Notes: generated from the sequence alone by a model not told the origin. A DNA stretch of 64,000 nt from Girardinichthys multiradiatus (GCF_021462225.1 NC_061805.1:1673001-1737000); one strand, 5' to 3'; positions 47,575 through 60,800 are shown, counted from the stretch's first letter. Made by a program: numbers and translations.

Positions 47575-47645
47575 ACGTCACAGGAAGTCCCGCCACCGGA
47601 AGTCCCGCCCTAGGATGTCCCAGCCGCCGGAAGTCCCGCCCACCT
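47568..47645 (+). promoter_or_regulatory. Cluster of ETS- and CRE-like motifs
   Basis: Directly after the 17-bp repeats comes TTACGTCA (CRE-like), then CAGGAAGT, ACCGGAAGT and GCCGGAAGT (ETS-like), each followed by CCCGCC. Such motif groups are typical of CpG promoters or of LTR promoters. No gene start is recognised next to it, although the duplicated segment at 47696 begins about 50 bp downstream. Function is speculative. Confidence 0.35.
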
Positions 47646-47695
47646 GTCAAAATTTTCACACCTCGTTTGATTGAAGGATGTACATTTAGTCTCTA

Positions 47696-48107
47696 AGGTC
47701 CATCAAAACTGCTGGCTGTTTTATTGTGCACATATTAGCTGTGTCCAAATTCCATAACACATACCAATCAATTAGAAAAAATACTGCCACAGATACAGAA
47801 CTATCTGTGCAAATGTTGATAGACCAATACCACAATAATCAAAAATCCAAAAAGGATGTTTTAAGATTACTTTTAAAAGGATCTACCTGGATTCTTTAAA
47901 CTTGTTGATCCAAAACATTTCAGCTTTTGGCTTTTCCCCCAAAATGAATTTTGTCACCATATAATTGGAGCCCATCAACATTCCAAATAAGTAAAAAGTA
48001 AAATATAGAACACTAAAAATAATGGTTATTTTTAAATATTAAAATATATGTTGTGTCTAAGAGAAAACTGCATTTTAGAGACAAGCAATGGAAACCATAG
48101 GAAAAGC
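47696..48107. repeat. Duplicated segment, copy 1 (of unknown nature)
   Basis: This 412-bp stretch is about 93% identical by eye to 50424-50812. On the plus strand it has an open frame from the first base to TAA at about 47899, with FHNTYQSIR, ATDTELSVQMLID and RLLLKGSTWIL. Within this part it differs from copy 2 by two 3-bp indels and substitutions. On the minus strand it encodes KFILGEKPKAEMFWINKFKE followed by a donor-like CAG|GTAGAT. A 23-bp extra piece (about 48031-48056) breaks the minus-strand frame present in copy 2. I do not recognise the family. Confidence 0.75.
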
Positions 48108-48159
48108 CAGAAGTTATTAGATTACTTCTGTTAGTTGTTACTCCATAGATTCTTGTGTT

Positions 48160-48480
48160 TTCCTATAGATCTGTTTTACCTTGGTTTTTTTATTTAGTCT
48201 AGTTTCCTTGTTTTCTGCTCAGTTCCTCTTGTCCCTGTTTTCCCTCTGTTCATTAGTTTTATTAGACACATTCCCCTCAGCCTCCCTGCAGCTTGTTCCA
48301 CACCTGTGTCATGTTTCCCCTGATTACCTGTCTCCCTGTTTCATTGGCACATACTTCACTTCCCTCAGTATATTAGCTTCCTGGTTTTCATTGTTCTGCA
48401 CTGGTTCCTTCTGTTTACATCTCTGTTGCTACCTGGCTCCATGTCCATGTCCCTGCCTCGGCTTACCCATGTAATTTGTT
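48160..48480 (+). mobile_element. Possible diverged Gypsy-type LTR fragment
   Basis: C/T-rich sequence with CCCCTGATTACCTGTCTCCC, TATTAGCTTCCTGGTTTTCA and CTGCACTGGTTCC. The order resembles the minus strand of the LTR at 45839-46420 and other fish LTRs. There are no clear ends, and the (ATT)n at 48479-48494 follows directly. Confidence 0.4.
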
Positions 48481-50310
48481 ATTATTATTATTATAAATAT
48501 ACAAAACCCAAAATATGGCTGACATTATTTTTTTAACATCTCCTTCTTTGTTAGTCCAGTTAACTTTACTCATGCATAGACACAGCCTTTGCTGCTGATT
48601 GTCATTCACGTGTTGAATATTTGTCAAAAGAGTCTCCCTTCATCTTAGTTCATTCCCAGAACATGTCTCCTGATGTCTTGGTTCCTGTTTTCTGGTCTGT
48701 CTTTTATTTTAGATTTTTTGCTTTTGTGTGCCATCCTGGATTTCCTGATTCTTTATTGTATGGTTAATCCATATTTTTTCTTAATCTGTTAGCTCCTGTT
48801 ACCTCTGACCTGTTTACTTTTAAACTCACACTGTCTGTATTTGCTAGTATTATCATTTTAACAGGACTCAGGAGATGTCATCAATATTGTTTATCCATTG
48901 GATTAAATGTAATGAAAAGTTTCTTTCAAAAAGCTTGATTTTATGCACAATGAAGAAACAACTGAAGAATTTAAGTTTAGTCAGTAGACATAAAATTATG
49001 AAAAGCAAAATTTCCCAAAATCCCCACTCCATTGCTTTGAGATGGCTACAAATCTTACTTTGATACCAGCAGGGTTTTGACAGCAGAGTTTTAAAGGAAA
49101 CCTGCACATTTGAGCGTAAAAACAGAAAATTCTGCTCCTGAATTGAAAATGTCTTATTTTATTGACATTAGATGACCCCCATATATTTACTGATTTAAAT
49201 ATTGATGAGCATTGTTATACCCCATTGTACAAAATCTCAAAATTATATAAATACGTGGTGTTTCTAGAAACAGATTTTTTCCATGCATATAAATTGTCAG
49301 AACAAGTACACATTTGATCCGTATTTTATTTGATTTATTTTTGTAAAAACCTAATGTATACCACAAAAGATATGCACCACCCCAAAGTTTGGATCTAATA
49401 GATGTAAGCCACGTGACCCGTCTTGGACAAAGGTACATTCACTTTGATGCAATACAAAGGTCACAAAGTTCAGGAAATTACTGTTTCAGCAGAACAATAT
49501 GAAAATAGCTGAGACATAAAACATGTTGCGTTTAAAAAACAATGTTATATTTTCCAAACAGAACACATCTCCCTTAAGGGATTTCCATTTGACATAGTTA
49601 ATGTGGGTAAATATTGTGCATGCATGCATACATGTTTAAAGTATAAAGTTGCTATAGTCCCAAATAATATATTTCTTGTTTACACTTTGTTCCTCAATGC
49701 ATTTCAAGTCTTTTTGTTTGCATGGTTTTCCATTACATTTTCATAAAACATTTGGTCACAATCATGCTGAAGCCTGAATCAGAAGCTACAGAATGGACTG
49801 GATGGAGAAATTAGTTTGTTTTGTTGCATAGCCCTACTTTGCTTGTCCTTCCTTACCCTCCTTTTCCTTGCAGATCACCAAAGAAATTGTCTTTCAGAGA
49901 ATCCTCAGTCCATTTAGTCTGCCATTGCAGATTTCTTCCATCTTGCACACAGCCATGATGGAAAGTAAATAAACATGCCAACTATTTTCAAGAACCTTTG
50001 TCAATCAAGGGTCATAAAATTTTTTTCTTTGAGTGTAAACCAGCCTTCTTATTATGTCCAAGTCAGTGCAGAGTACAGTTCTGAGGTTCAGCTCGCAGGC
50101 CTCCAAACCTCCATGTTGGATACACATCAGGACATGCTGACGACTGGAGAACTTTCTTCATTCATTTGAAAGCAGACACTGACTAAACTGTGGGGGTTGT
50201 TTGAGATAACATGAACACTTAAAGAAGCACAGATCCCCCACTGAGCTTTCTTTGAAATCAGTTGACGGTTTTCTGCACATTCTTTCACATTGTGGTTCAC
50301 AACTTTGCCA
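48481..50310. other. AT-rich intergenic DNA
   Basis: No gene or complete element is seen in 1.8 kb. Open frames are below 85 codons and AT-rich. Some of this may be unrecognised old repeat. Confidence 0.5.
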
Positions 50311-50423
50311 TATTCAATTCAATTCAAAAATACTTTATTAATCCCAAAGGTCTGCTACTTCTACAGAGGGCTGCAGCAGTTAACAACAGAATTTCCACAT
50401 TAGCAAAGCATATCTTTATGACT
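50311..50423 (-). mobile_element. LINE 3' end fragment (Rex1/L2-like tail)
   Basis: CAATTCAATTCAAAAATACT followed by TTATTAATCCCAAAGG is the reversed tail of a common fish LINE; similar wording occurs near 950-1000. It abuts the left edge of duplicated segment copy 2 and may have been inserted beside it. Confidence 0.55.
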
Positions 50424-50812
50424 AGGTCCATCAAAACTGCTGGCTGTTTTATTGTTGTGCACATATTAGCTGTGTCCAAATTCCATAACACATACCAATC
50501 GATTAGAGAAAGTACTGCCACAGATACAGAACTATCTGTGCAAATGTTGATTGACAAATACAATAATCAGAAATCCAAAAAGGATGTTTTAAGATTACTT
50601 TTAAAAGGATCTACCTGGATTCTTTAAACTTGTTGATCCAAAACGTTTCAGCTTTTGGCTTTTCCCCCAAAACGAATTTTGCCACCATATAATTGGAGCC
50701 CATCAACATTCCAAATAAGTAAAAAGTAAAATATAGAACACTAAAAATAATGGTTATTTTTCTAAGAGAAAACTGCATTTTAGAGACAAACAATGGAAAC
50801 CATAGGAAAAGC
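50424..50812. repeat. Duplicated segment, copy 2 (of unknown nature)
   Basis: This 389-bp segment is paired with 47696-48107. On the minus strand 50814-50620 reads as a possible first coding exon: MQFSLRK, then a hydrophobic stretch of about 20 residues (TIIFSVLYFTFYLFGML), then FVLGEKPKAETFWINKFKES and a donor CAG|GTAGAT. That is the layout of a type II membrane protein. On the plus strand 50424-50627 is also open. It could be a duplicated exon or an interspersed repeat. No function is assigned. Confidence 0.7.
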
Positions 50813-53800
50813 ACAACTTTACATTATATTTGTGAAGCTATCGGAAGTCGCTGGTCTGTCAGTGTTTCCTGATCCCCTAATGCTAGCTGATCATCTGGAT
50901 CATTGAGGCCTATTCTGGATCCATGCTTTCTGATGCTGAGCCTGAATCTATGCTTCATTACCCAGCTGTGTTTTTATTAGCATTGTGACATAGTTAGTTA
51001 AGAGAAATACTGTACATTACTGACATGTAACTTGTGCTGTCCTTGTCCTGCTTGAGTAATTGTGAATATATGTGAATATGTTTACATATCATTTTTTTAT
51101 TCGTTAAAGTTGCTAAAAGCAATTTAGCTTTTTTTTTTTTTTTACTTAGTTCTTCTTTTTGTGGGTCACCTTTATACAATCCAACATAAAAAACATGATT
51201 TTGGAAACAGAGCCAATAAGCAATAAATAAGTTTTCCTATTTATGTTAGTAAAAAAATTGTAAGTATTGTAAAAAGTCAATCTGAGAAACACTTCCACTG
51301 ATACTTATTGTAATCTAAATTTTCCAGAAAAAGCTCAGCTGTTCCAGACAAACTTTCCAGTGGATTCATCTTCTTCATCTCATTTTGTCTTTCCATCTTT
51401 CTTTGCATCAAACTGATATCAGTTATTAAGACTCAACTGTAGCTGATATTACTCATAAGCATGCATCATACAAAGACTAATAATTTGAACACAGCTAATA
51501 GGGCCATTGTGTTGTATTCTACTGTAACAAGTCAACATTGAAAAAGCAGTGACTGTAAGTACCTTGGCATGATATTACCACATTCATTTTTTGCTAGAGG
51601 ACATTAATGTAAATGAGTGAAGTTCCACATATCACAAAAAATATATACTGCAACCTGTGCCTAGCAGTTTACACACTTGAACACACTAAAAGAGCAAGCC
51701 AAGTTCATTCTCTATGCTGAGTCCTTACATGCATTCTGCTGTCCCATCAGACGTCAGCTGATCCCTACATGGTTTTACATTGTGAACAAGACGGGAGTTG
51801 TTGGGGGCAAGTTGTTGGGGGCACACTGACATCATTACCAAAAGTACAGGTCTTTGACTGGATCTACACTCAAAACATGCACACTATTTTACTCACATCA
51901 GAATCCATAGTTTTATGAAGAAGTAAATGTTCACAATATTGTTAATGTGAATTGAAAAAAAAAAAAAAAAAAACTTTGAAGGTAATTTTTCCATTCATGA
52001 TTTTCAAGCGTACCGTAGGTATAAATGTTGCTTGCAGATAAGGCTTTCTTTGCAACATATTTTCCTGCAGAGCTACATACAAAATAAATCAACTGTCTAC
52101 TCTGATGTGGATGCATTAGAAAACAGTTGATGTTGCATTATTCTCCACGGTATATAAATCTAAAAGGATAGGCACTTTGTCTTGAAACATTCCAAAGGAA
52201 AGAAAATCTGTAAGAAATAGACCTGAAACAATGGCAAACTGTAAGCAGTTCACTTAAAACACATCAGTGTTTTTACATGTTATACAAACAAATGCATACA
52301 ACACAAGAAAATCATTCAGAATAAACCTCTTATAGAAAACAATTAAGTCAGTTTACCATGCATTGTTTTGTAAAGGCTGTTAGAAACATGTATTTGAGAA
52401 AAAAGGTAGTGCTGACTGTGAGCCAGCATTCATCTGTTCAACTGACACTGAGGGAATGTCCTAAAACATCATCATGGAATGGTGGTGTTGTAAACTAAGG
52501 AGCGACACAGCTTGTTTTACAGTGTTATAGTCTGAGGTTTTCCAACTGATCTTCCGACCTGCTGTTCTGTCCTCTTCCCATGACTTTCAGATCATGCTGT
52601 TCTGTTGAAACAACCACACTTCTACTGTAGCTAACTGTTTGAAACAGTGTACTGGTTGTTCTGTTGGCTGTGAAAAACTGCTTTAAGAACTGTGCCTCTT
52701 ACATTGGTAGAAAAGTAACAGTGCTCTGCAGCTAAATATTATGATGGTGTCTTTAGAACAGTATGCAATGCTAACATTCTTCAAATACTTTAAACATGTT
52801 CTGGAAGTTCCAATAAGCTACAATATTTCATTAAAGGCTGCACTTTGGTGTGAAAAAAGGGTTATAGGAGGGCATCACTGCTGAGGAATTGTTTAAATGT
52901 GCTGTATTATGTTGATTTAATGCTGACTACTTAAATCAGTTTACAGAGAGGAAGAATTGCATTAAACAGGGAATTTATTGTTACATAGCATTAGTTTTGT
53001 AGCTGTTCCATATTCCAATAATCGACCATGAGCTGAGATTCACAAAAACACTGACTTGTAACCGTAATCAAAGATTTTTCTGTTTGATTGACCCTGTAGT
53101 TGGCAACTCAAATTCAAATCAATTAACGTGTCATTTTAAGTGCAACTAGGTCATGTGTAGTCAAGCATCTAAAAATTAAATCAAAGGAACAACAGATGTG
53201 GAAAAAGCTATTTAAGCAGAAACTGTATTTTCTATAACAATTCAAGATTTGTTTGCGGTTCATTCAGGCAATGAGAGAGTGGGAGAGAGCAGGATATTCA
53301 TTAGGTAACAAGAAGGCTCAACATTTTGGATTTGAAAATGTTGGCAGAAAGATCAGAGTTAAGTTAAAGATCACTTTCTCTAGGATATAAACACTAGGAG
53401 CACTCTTTTTATAATGCTAACTAAACATGCCAAAGACAATTAAAATGTCAACTCTAGAACAACATTGTTTTTTTTTAAGTGATTGCTCTATCATACAACT
53501 GCTGTGACAAGTCCACAGCTCCCAATACAAAAAAATGAATAACCACTCTTGGCAGGAAGTCAAGAAATTAAAATAATTTCCAATGCTGCAGTTTTTAAAC
53601 AGGAATTAGAATGGGCTAAAATCTGTGCTGGCAGGTCAGTTTTTTGAATCTCTATGCATTTTATCCACGACCTCTGTTAATTTCCCAGCAACTCCAATGC
53701 ACCAAAGCTGAAGTGTTTCCACTGCTTGCTGGTTAGGAGCTTCTAATGCACATGGTTGATCTATTCTACAGAAACAGTCTAAACAGATGCATGCTGAGCA

Positions 53801-54850
53801 AACATATTTCTAGTCATAAAAATGGGTCTGTTTATAATGGTTTGCTTAATTAGCTGATTAAATATCCTTACACACTGATTCACAAAATTTTGAAATCATA
53901 TTGGGAAAAGGAAAAGAAATGCTTTGAGGTGCTATTTCTTCTATCATTGATGGTTTGCGAAGAAGCAGAGCAATGGAATGAATTTGGCTACTAAAGTACA
54001 AAAAAGGCCAACACGCTGGTGTTTTGTGGTTAGTATTCTAAAACTGTCTTTCTAGAGACATCTTTCACAGAATTGCTAGAGTTCACTTTGCATGAATACA
54101 GGTGAACAGTGCCAGCTCCATAACCAAACAGAACCCAGTGGACCCATCCAAACTAGAGTCTGTTGCTAAATCACATAGATGGAGGACTAGATGACTATTT
54201 GTACATGTTAGTTTGTTGAAAAGAGAAAATCTGTAATCATTGCTGCGCTATGGAAGGACAGGTGGATGCAGCTTCAATAAAAAAAAAAAAAAAAACATTG
54301 ATCAAAACGTTAGCTACACACGCCCTAACCCACTTCCTCAGCAATGCAAAGCAATCTATGTACTATTGCACAAGAGCCATCATGAGAAACAAATGAGAAA
54401 CAAAACAGCTTCCTCACTAAAGGCTACATGTAAATAAGACACAGTAAAGATTGAATTAAAAAATACAGCTGGTCTGCATAAGTCTTATTTAAAACTCTAA
54501 GACTCTCTTTCTTCTGTCCAGGTTGTGGGGTGTCATTAGAAATTAGAAAGTGGCTCTCCAATTTTAATCTTGTTTCAAGCTCTATATATGGAGGTGTCAA
54601 CAAATTACTGAAGTCAAAAAGAAACCAACAACTGCCAGAGGAAGACATTTTCTATTGGAGAAATGTCTTCTATTTTGCTTTAGAATGCCATGTGAACCCT
54701 TACCTTAACCCTTTGACTTAGAATACAGAGTGAACACAAAGTGAGCATGTAAACTAAAGCCTTCAGAAACGCTGATAAAACCCATCACAATGCCTCAAAA
54801 ATGCATTAGAAAGGTTGCTTTAAAGCCGTGGTAGCACCATTCATCCCCCA
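50813..54850 (-). other. Region 3' of cacna1b, probably including its 3' UTR
   Basis: Four kilobases of AT-rich DNA after the cacna1b stop codon with no other coding signal. cacna1b genes have long 3' UTRs, so part of this is likely transcribed leftward. No poly(A) site stands out strongly enough to mark the end. Confidence 0.4.
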
Positions 54851-57800
54851 CTACCTTCTGTACCTCAGTGCCCTGCTGCCAGTGCCTTCGCTGGTGCTGC
54901 CCCCTAAACTTAGGTGGTACCCATTAGGCACACGAGGGTCTACACCAAGAGTTGGATGTAGGGCTCCCATCATTCGAGGCAGTGAGGTCCGGGGTGACTG
55001 TTCAGCACTAGGGGTAGGGGACAGTGATGCCACATCCTGGAAGACATCCAGCTGGTTCTGGAGGCTGCTGTAAGGGCTGCCCAGGGCCTCACTGTGGCCA
55101 TGGCCCAGAAAGGGCTCTGAGCTGATACGAGGGACAGGGCAGGGGAAGTAGTGGGAATCGCTATGACGGAGAGTGTTGTGTTCCGACAGGCCACGGCTTA
55201 GTCGACCAGGGCTCTGAGAGGCCTGGCTAGATACAAAGTGCACTTGTGAGGAGTATGCAGTCTTGTATGCCACCCCAGGTCGTGGAGTGTGTGGGACCTG
55301 TGGAAGCTGCCGGCGTCCACGGCTTGGTGTGCTAGAACTTGACCTTGATGCATCTGGGCTGCCTTTAACCGAACCACTGCCCTAGGTGAAAATTGAACAA
55401 GCAATTTGAAATGATAGAACAATGAGCAAAATGTGAAGGAAAAGAAAAAGAAATGACATGAGGACAAGGACAGGGTCATCCAAGTGAAGATAAAAAAAGA
55501 AACACATCAAAAGGTGGGAGATGCAAAAGATGACAGAAAACAAATATGAATGGAGAATCCAGAGAAGGCACAAAGAAAGAACAAACACCAATTGTATGGA
55601 ATGACAGACAATGATGAAAAGAGAAAGTGGGGAAAGAAGTGAAAGGGCATGAGAGGCTGTACTAAAGATAGACAGAAGAGAAAGAAGCAAAAAACGTCAG
55701 ACAATAACATCTTTCAGATCATTCGTTCTATCCACAATCTACACGTTCCTCATGCCTCACATTCAGCTGAAGGTCAGACGTTGCTGGGACCTTTTGGCGC
55801 TTGTGGAACAAAAAGAACCACAGGCCGATCTCCCACTGTCTGTCTAATCTGAGAAATACATTAATCAACAGAATCCATTCTAGATAACAGGATGAGGTTG
55901 GTTCACAACATCTTTGGTTGTGTTTAAAGCACTGCATGCTCCTCTTTCTGACCATCTGGCAGGTAAGTAACTGAAAGAACAACAGATATGTATTTATTTA
56001 CATGAAGATTCATTTGGAATACTGATTCTTTAGAATTAGGATTTTATTGAAGGAGAACACTGTGGTGGGTTGACTCCCTTATCACTACAATACAGTGGCT
56101 TGTAAAAGAATTTATACCCCTTGAACTTTTCCACATATTGTCACATAACAACCAAATATATTTTATTGGAATTTTATGTAAAAGACCAACAGTAAGTGGT
56201 ATACAATTGTGAAGTGGAACGGAAATTATACATGAACAACATTAAAACATTCTTTACAAATAAAAAACTGAGAAGTGCAGTGTACAAAAATGTTCAGCCC
56301 CCTGTACTCTGAATAAAGAGGGCTGAACTTTACTGCCTTCAGAAGTTGCTGTTATGATTGCTAATGACTAAATAGAGTCCACCTGTGTGTAATCTAATCT
56401 CAGTACAAATACAGCTGCTCTGTGACGGTCTCAGTGGTTGGTTAAGAGAATATTGAAGGAAACAGCATCATGAAGTCCAAGGAACTGTTATGATTTGTGG
56501 GTGTTTTTGTTGGTTTTATTCACAGTTAAGGTTTTGAATCGTTCTTCTGTTTGTTTTCCTGGTCATGCTTTAGTTTTTCTATTCATGTTTTGCTTAGTTG
56601 TGTATTTGGATTGAGCTTCTGGTTATGCTTTGGTTTCATGTTTTTCTAGTTAGATTTCTGTTTGTTTGTATCCTTGAAGTTCTGTTTTGCCCGTGTCATG
56701 TTGTGTTCTGTCTGTTAATTATCTTTATCCAGTACACCTGCTCTGAGCTAATCAGTCTCCGTGCTCCAGCTGGATTACTATCCATATATACACTCCTGTT
56801 CAGTTATTCAGCGCGGAAACATTTTTCATACCATGTCTTGTCTTCTGGATCATACTCATGTGTTTAATGCCAAGGCTATCTTGCCACTCTGCCCATGTCT
56901 ACTTTTGCCTGTCTTGCCTGCCCGTTTATTGTTTCTATTTTTTTCCTGCCTCATCTGTGAGTGAATTTTAGTTGATTAAATCTTTTTTCACTTACCATCA
57001 CGCTGCCTGCTCGTCTGCATTCTGGGGTCCTATCTCGCAAGCCCTAACAGGAACACACCAGACAGGTCAGGGATAAAGTTGTGGAGAAGTTTTAAGCAGG
57101 CTTAGGTTATAAAAGATTTCCCAAGCTTCGAACATCTCATGGAGCTCTGTTCAGTCCATCATCTGGAAATGGAAAGAGTATGGCCCAACTGTAACCAACC
57201 TCCCAAGACAAGGTCGTCCATCTAAACTTACAGGCCGAACAAGGAGAGCACTGATCAGAGATGCAGCTAAGAGGCCCATGGTGACTCTGGATGAACTGCA
57301 GAGATCCACAGCTCAGGTGGGGGAATCGGTCCACAGGACAACTATTAGTCGTGCTTTGCACAAATATGGTCTTAATGGAAGAGTGGCAAGAAGAAAGCCA
57401 TTGTTATAAGAAAAACATAAGAAGTCCAGTTTGCAATGTTGGGATCCCAGCCATTCGTTACAAAATGAAAGGCCAGTAAGAACTTTTCTGGAACTTTCAA
57501 AATAAATCACATTAACCTACTTCCAGCACAGCCAGGAACAGGGAATAACAGCGGACTTCCCGTAACGTTACTGTGTGAATAAAACCCGCTTTTGCAACAG
57601 ACTAACCTCTTCCATGCGGGTCCCCAGAGGAACTGGACGTAGGGACACAGTGCGCTAATGTCTCCTTGCTGGCAAACAGACATAACTCTTCAAACCGGAT
57701 CCAAGAGTGTCATACGATCTTGTGATCATATGCACTAAGTTAAGTAGGAATGAATGTCTCTTTGTGTATCCGGTATTCATTCATGAACGGCGTAATTAAG

Positions 57801-60800
57801 GTGCAAGCGTGGCTTGACTTTTCTCTCTGAGGTCTACAGAAGTAAACTGTGTTCCAGAGAGTTCCCAGCAGAGACCCTGTCTCTACAATGCCGAGTGGAG
57901 CAGTTTTCCCGGTGTGAAGGAAGGACAACACGAGCGCATCACCGTGGTTACAGCGGTAACGTGCAGTTCAGCCGGCCTGGCAGAACGAGCTGCCCCACCG
58001 CACAGCTCCGGAGGTTAGCAGCAAGTTAACCCTTTGTTCACTGTGGATGCTTTCTTCAACTTTGTCACCCGGACAACTTCTCCTCAGCACGGTTCACCTA
58101 AGAGGTTAGGTTTGGGCAGAGAGACGTAACTTAGAATGAAATAATCTAAACATTATTTTAGTTTTATGAAGTTTGGTTTTGTTTGTATTGAAACACAGCC
58201 ATCTTAGTGCTAGCAGATTAGCTGTCAGCACATGTGCTCAGTTTGTGTGTTCTGTGTTTGTGTTTTTTTTTTTTTTAAGTTAAGACAAACTTTATTTAAA
58301 GGGTGATTTTAAACACAGAAGATCGGCCATAACGCGCCGTTCACGCTTATGCATTTGGACCCTTTTATTAATGTTATTTTGAAGGTTTGTTTGATTCTGA
58401 TGATAAGCTATAAGTTCTTTTGTTAGCTCCAACTGCTAACAGCTAAGAACATGCGAGTCAGCTAAAGATAATTTACCCAAAAAGGTTGTTAGTTTTCAAT
58501 CTAGAAAATAATATTTCCCTAAATATTATTTTACTAAACTTGATAACTAAGTAAACACCATTAAGCCCCATTGATCCAGAAAGATTTGGTTCTTATTCAA
58601 AATAATATTTCCTTAAATATTATTTAAATATTTTCTTAATAATAATATTTTTTTAAATATTATTTTAATAAATAAAGGCAGCTAATTAAATACCGTTGAG
58701 AATTGGTCATCCAGAAGGCTGGTTTTATTCAGCAGATCATTATTTAAAATATTGTTTAATCAAAATATTGTTTTATCTGATCTTGCATTGTGAATGGTTT
58801 GTAGGTGTACCAATTATTGCCTAAGTTGGTTCCAGGACTAACTTGACTTCATTTCCAGATTCTTCAAGATAATCCTTGGTTCTCAAACATAAACATTGCA
58901 TGGTAATGTTGCATCACTCTTTTGGTCAAGATTTTCAATCATCTTGAATCAACTTGTTTATATTGTACATAGTCCATTAGTCTCTTTAATTCTGCTTAGT
59001 AGTTTAGTTGGATTGTTTTAGCATAGTAAAGACTTTGTTGATTGAAATATGTTTGACTTTGAGTTAATAAATTCTTGTATTTTAAGAAATTGTGTGAATT
59101 TATTCTGTGTGTGCAGAGTTTTGCTGTTCAATGATGTCAGAGCTTGGCTCATCCTTTCAATTTTGTCCTATTACCACCGCCTTATTGGGCTGGTATTTAC
59201 AGGACAACCCTTAACAGACCAAATTATTATTTAATAAAATATAAAAGTATAATATTAAATACTAAATAATATATTCATAATCACAACAGCAGTTTGCCAG
59301 AAGCCATGTTGGGGACACGGCAAACACGTGGAAGAAGATTCTTTGGTCAGGCGAGACCAAAATTGAACTTTTTGGCCAAAATGCAAAACGTTATGTGTGG
59401 CGGAGAGCTAACACTGCACATCACTCTGAACACACCATCCCCACTGTCAAATATGGTGGTGGCAGCATCATGCTCTGGGGGTGCTTCTCTGTGGCAAGAT
59501 CTGAAAACTGCTGTTTACAAACGCTCTCCATCTAATCTATCTGAGCTTGAACTGTTTTGCAAAGAAGAATGGGCAAACATTTCAGTCACTAGATGTGCAA
59601 ACCTGGTAGAGACATAACCTAAAAGACTTGCAACTATAATTGCAGCAAAAGGTGGTTCCACAAAGTATTGACTCATGGGGGCTGAATACTTTTGCACAAT
59701 GTTCTTTTCAAATTAGAAAAATAGAAATCGTTCCACTTCACAATTGTATACCACTTTGTGTTGGTCTCTCATATAAAATTCCAATAAAATATATTTATGT
59801 TTGTGGTTGGAAAAGTTCAAGGGGTATGAATACTTTTAGAAGCCAACGTATAGCCCAAATGAATTTATTGCGATTTTATGACTGTAAAATTATGGAAAAA
59901 TTGTCAAATGAGTTAGTGCTTTGAGCCGCAACAACTTTCAGTTTTTGGCTGTTTTTTACTATTACTATGGATAAAAGCTCCTGGCATATCTCGGCTGTGC
60001 TGACTTGATGGCAATAAGATTAAAAGTGCCTGAAGTCAGAAACATACTCTAAAAGGACACTTTCTGTCAAAATGTCCTTTTCTGTTAAAAACTCATGAAA
60101 ACGTGAATTAGAAAATACAGTTTATGTAAGCCAAGACAATGGGAGGGAATAAAACAGATGCTAGGCAATGGGATAATCCATATGTTGAGTAGTGATAGGT
60201 AGTGATAATCAATGGATTTCAAAGTTTTTGTTACTAATGGCTTTGACGTATTCAAATACATTAAGAAACTCCATGCAGCTCCACTGATAGCTGGGGACTC
60301 CTACCTGCTTTTTGCTGGTTTCCTGCTCCTCCCGGCAGGAGCCGGTGGCAGTTGCAGATTTGGGACAGCAGTGTTCCCGGCTGCAGTAGCGGTCACATGA
60401 ATAGTAGCGTTGCTTGTCTGTGGAGGAGTGATGGTGTTTCCTCTCATGGGAGCGCCCACGTTTCTGGGTTCGCTCTTGGGAAGCAGCAGGTTCAGATGCC
60501 GGCTCCTCGGGTACACCTTTAAATCGGACGAATAAATTAGAGGTTGACAAGTTGTGTTTCCTATAGGTCCTGATTTCTTAACAACTTTTTATAGAGTTAA
60601 ATCTTTTACCTTTTTAATGTAGGATAATATACGAACAACGTCAAAACAAGTGGTATTGGGTGAATGTTTTTTATTTTTTCCAACACCTTTTAATGATTTA
60701 ATTGTGTTCCTTATTTCTGCCACAAAGTATAAGAAGGATTTTCTTCTGTTTTCAAGGGAACAAGTGGCCCATGCACTCACAAATCTTTCATACATTTTCG

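Larger units (their letters stand above)
56093..59848 (+). mobile_element. Tc1-like transposon (family D) carrying two nested solo LTRs, in a cacna1b intron
   Basis: Outer ends are inverted (CAGTGGCTTGTAAAAG at left; the reverse of CTTTTAGAAGCCAACG at right) with TA at 56091-56092 and 59849-59850. Subtracting two inserts of 564 and 1852 bp and their target duplications leaves about 1.33 kb, a normal Tc1 size. The transposase remnants run through 57060-57436 and 59289-59620 (FWPAKMQN-type region, [11 protein letters not shown] in another frame, and MLWGCFS wording) with stops and a deletion. A related older copy is in dpp7 intron 4. Confidence 0.85.

Noticed and set aside
54828..55073. Plus-strand 81-codon frame over the last cacna1b exon
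   Set aside because: The minus-strand reading contains [13 protein letters not shown] and VPNGYH, characteristic of CaV2.2; the plus frame is its shadow.
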